Shown in pieces: positions 63,997 through 64,000 of a DNA stretch of 64,000 bases. A program made the position numbers and the translations under genes. Source of the stretch: Acridotheres tristis (lineage: Eukaryota > Chordata > Aves > Passeriformes > Sturnidae); the NCBI GenBank assembly GCA_037013685.1, contig CM072919.1, positions 49,062,616 to 49,126,615 on the forward strand. Direction: 5' to 3'. The notes beneath the pieces are model-generated. The model saw only the letters and a program-made list of their open reading frames with translations. It did no database searches and was not told where the DNA came from. Within the stretch, counting starts at the first letter, position 1; every line of letters starts with the position of its first letter.

Positions 63997-64000
63997 GTAA

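Noticed and set aside
62700..64000. A 5' LTR matching 60041-60672
   Set aside because: Searched by eye for tgt(c/t)(c/t)tggtt(c/t)agggcaaa and its partner end; none found, so the provirus is called 5'-truncated.

Overview
This is nuclear DNA from a bird, most likely a passerine. It is intron-rich with GT-AG introns and vertebrate-type exons. It carries CR1 LINE copies with the avian CR1 3' end, and LTRs of a kind common in passerine genomes. The passerine placement is an inference from repeat type; the bird placement is firmer.

Positions 3230-36595 (+ strand) hold the 3' half of one gene, MPDZ (MUPP1, multiple PDZ domain protein). I resolve 26 exons whose reading phases join without a break: one carried-over base, then 1018 codons including the stop. 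They encode the linker after PDZ6, PDZ7 to PDZ13 with their linkers, the natural C-terminus (ending TVLS, stop at 34447-34449) and a roughly 2.1 kb 3' UTR ending at an AATAAA followed by a GT-rich stretch. The first half of the gene (L27 and PDZ1-6) lies to the left of the window. MPDZ is a multivalent scaffold under tight junctions and at synapses: each PDZ domain binds the C-terminal tail of a membrane or signalling protein.

The introns hold a degenerate 2.9 kb CR1 LINE in antisense (about 17095-20040, with recognisable endonuclease and reverse transcriptase) and short CR1 tails. Several places could alter the transcript: a candidate stop-containing alternative exon after PDZ7, an extra 28-codon exon, a NAGNAG acceptor before PDZ12, and an in-frame intron-retention end that would delete PDZ13.

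From 36.6 kb to the right end I find no cellular gene. This gene-poor flank holds two solo LTRs of different retroviral classes about 0.3 kb apart, each with perfect target-site duplications (49571-50181, 6 bp; 50502-51170, 5 bp). It also holds a broken ERV-L-like provirus remnant on the minus strand (60041 to about 62640) whose LTR, compared with the solo copy, shows a striking excess of G-to-A changes in element sense. Other features are AT-rich satellites at 48.2-48.4 kb and at the right edge, a 24-bp perfect palindrome, and a small hairpin. No bacterial-style system, CRISPR array or RNA gene was seen. I found no clearly novel multi-gene system; the hypermutated-looking provirus and the possible alternative MPDZ ends are the most interesting items.
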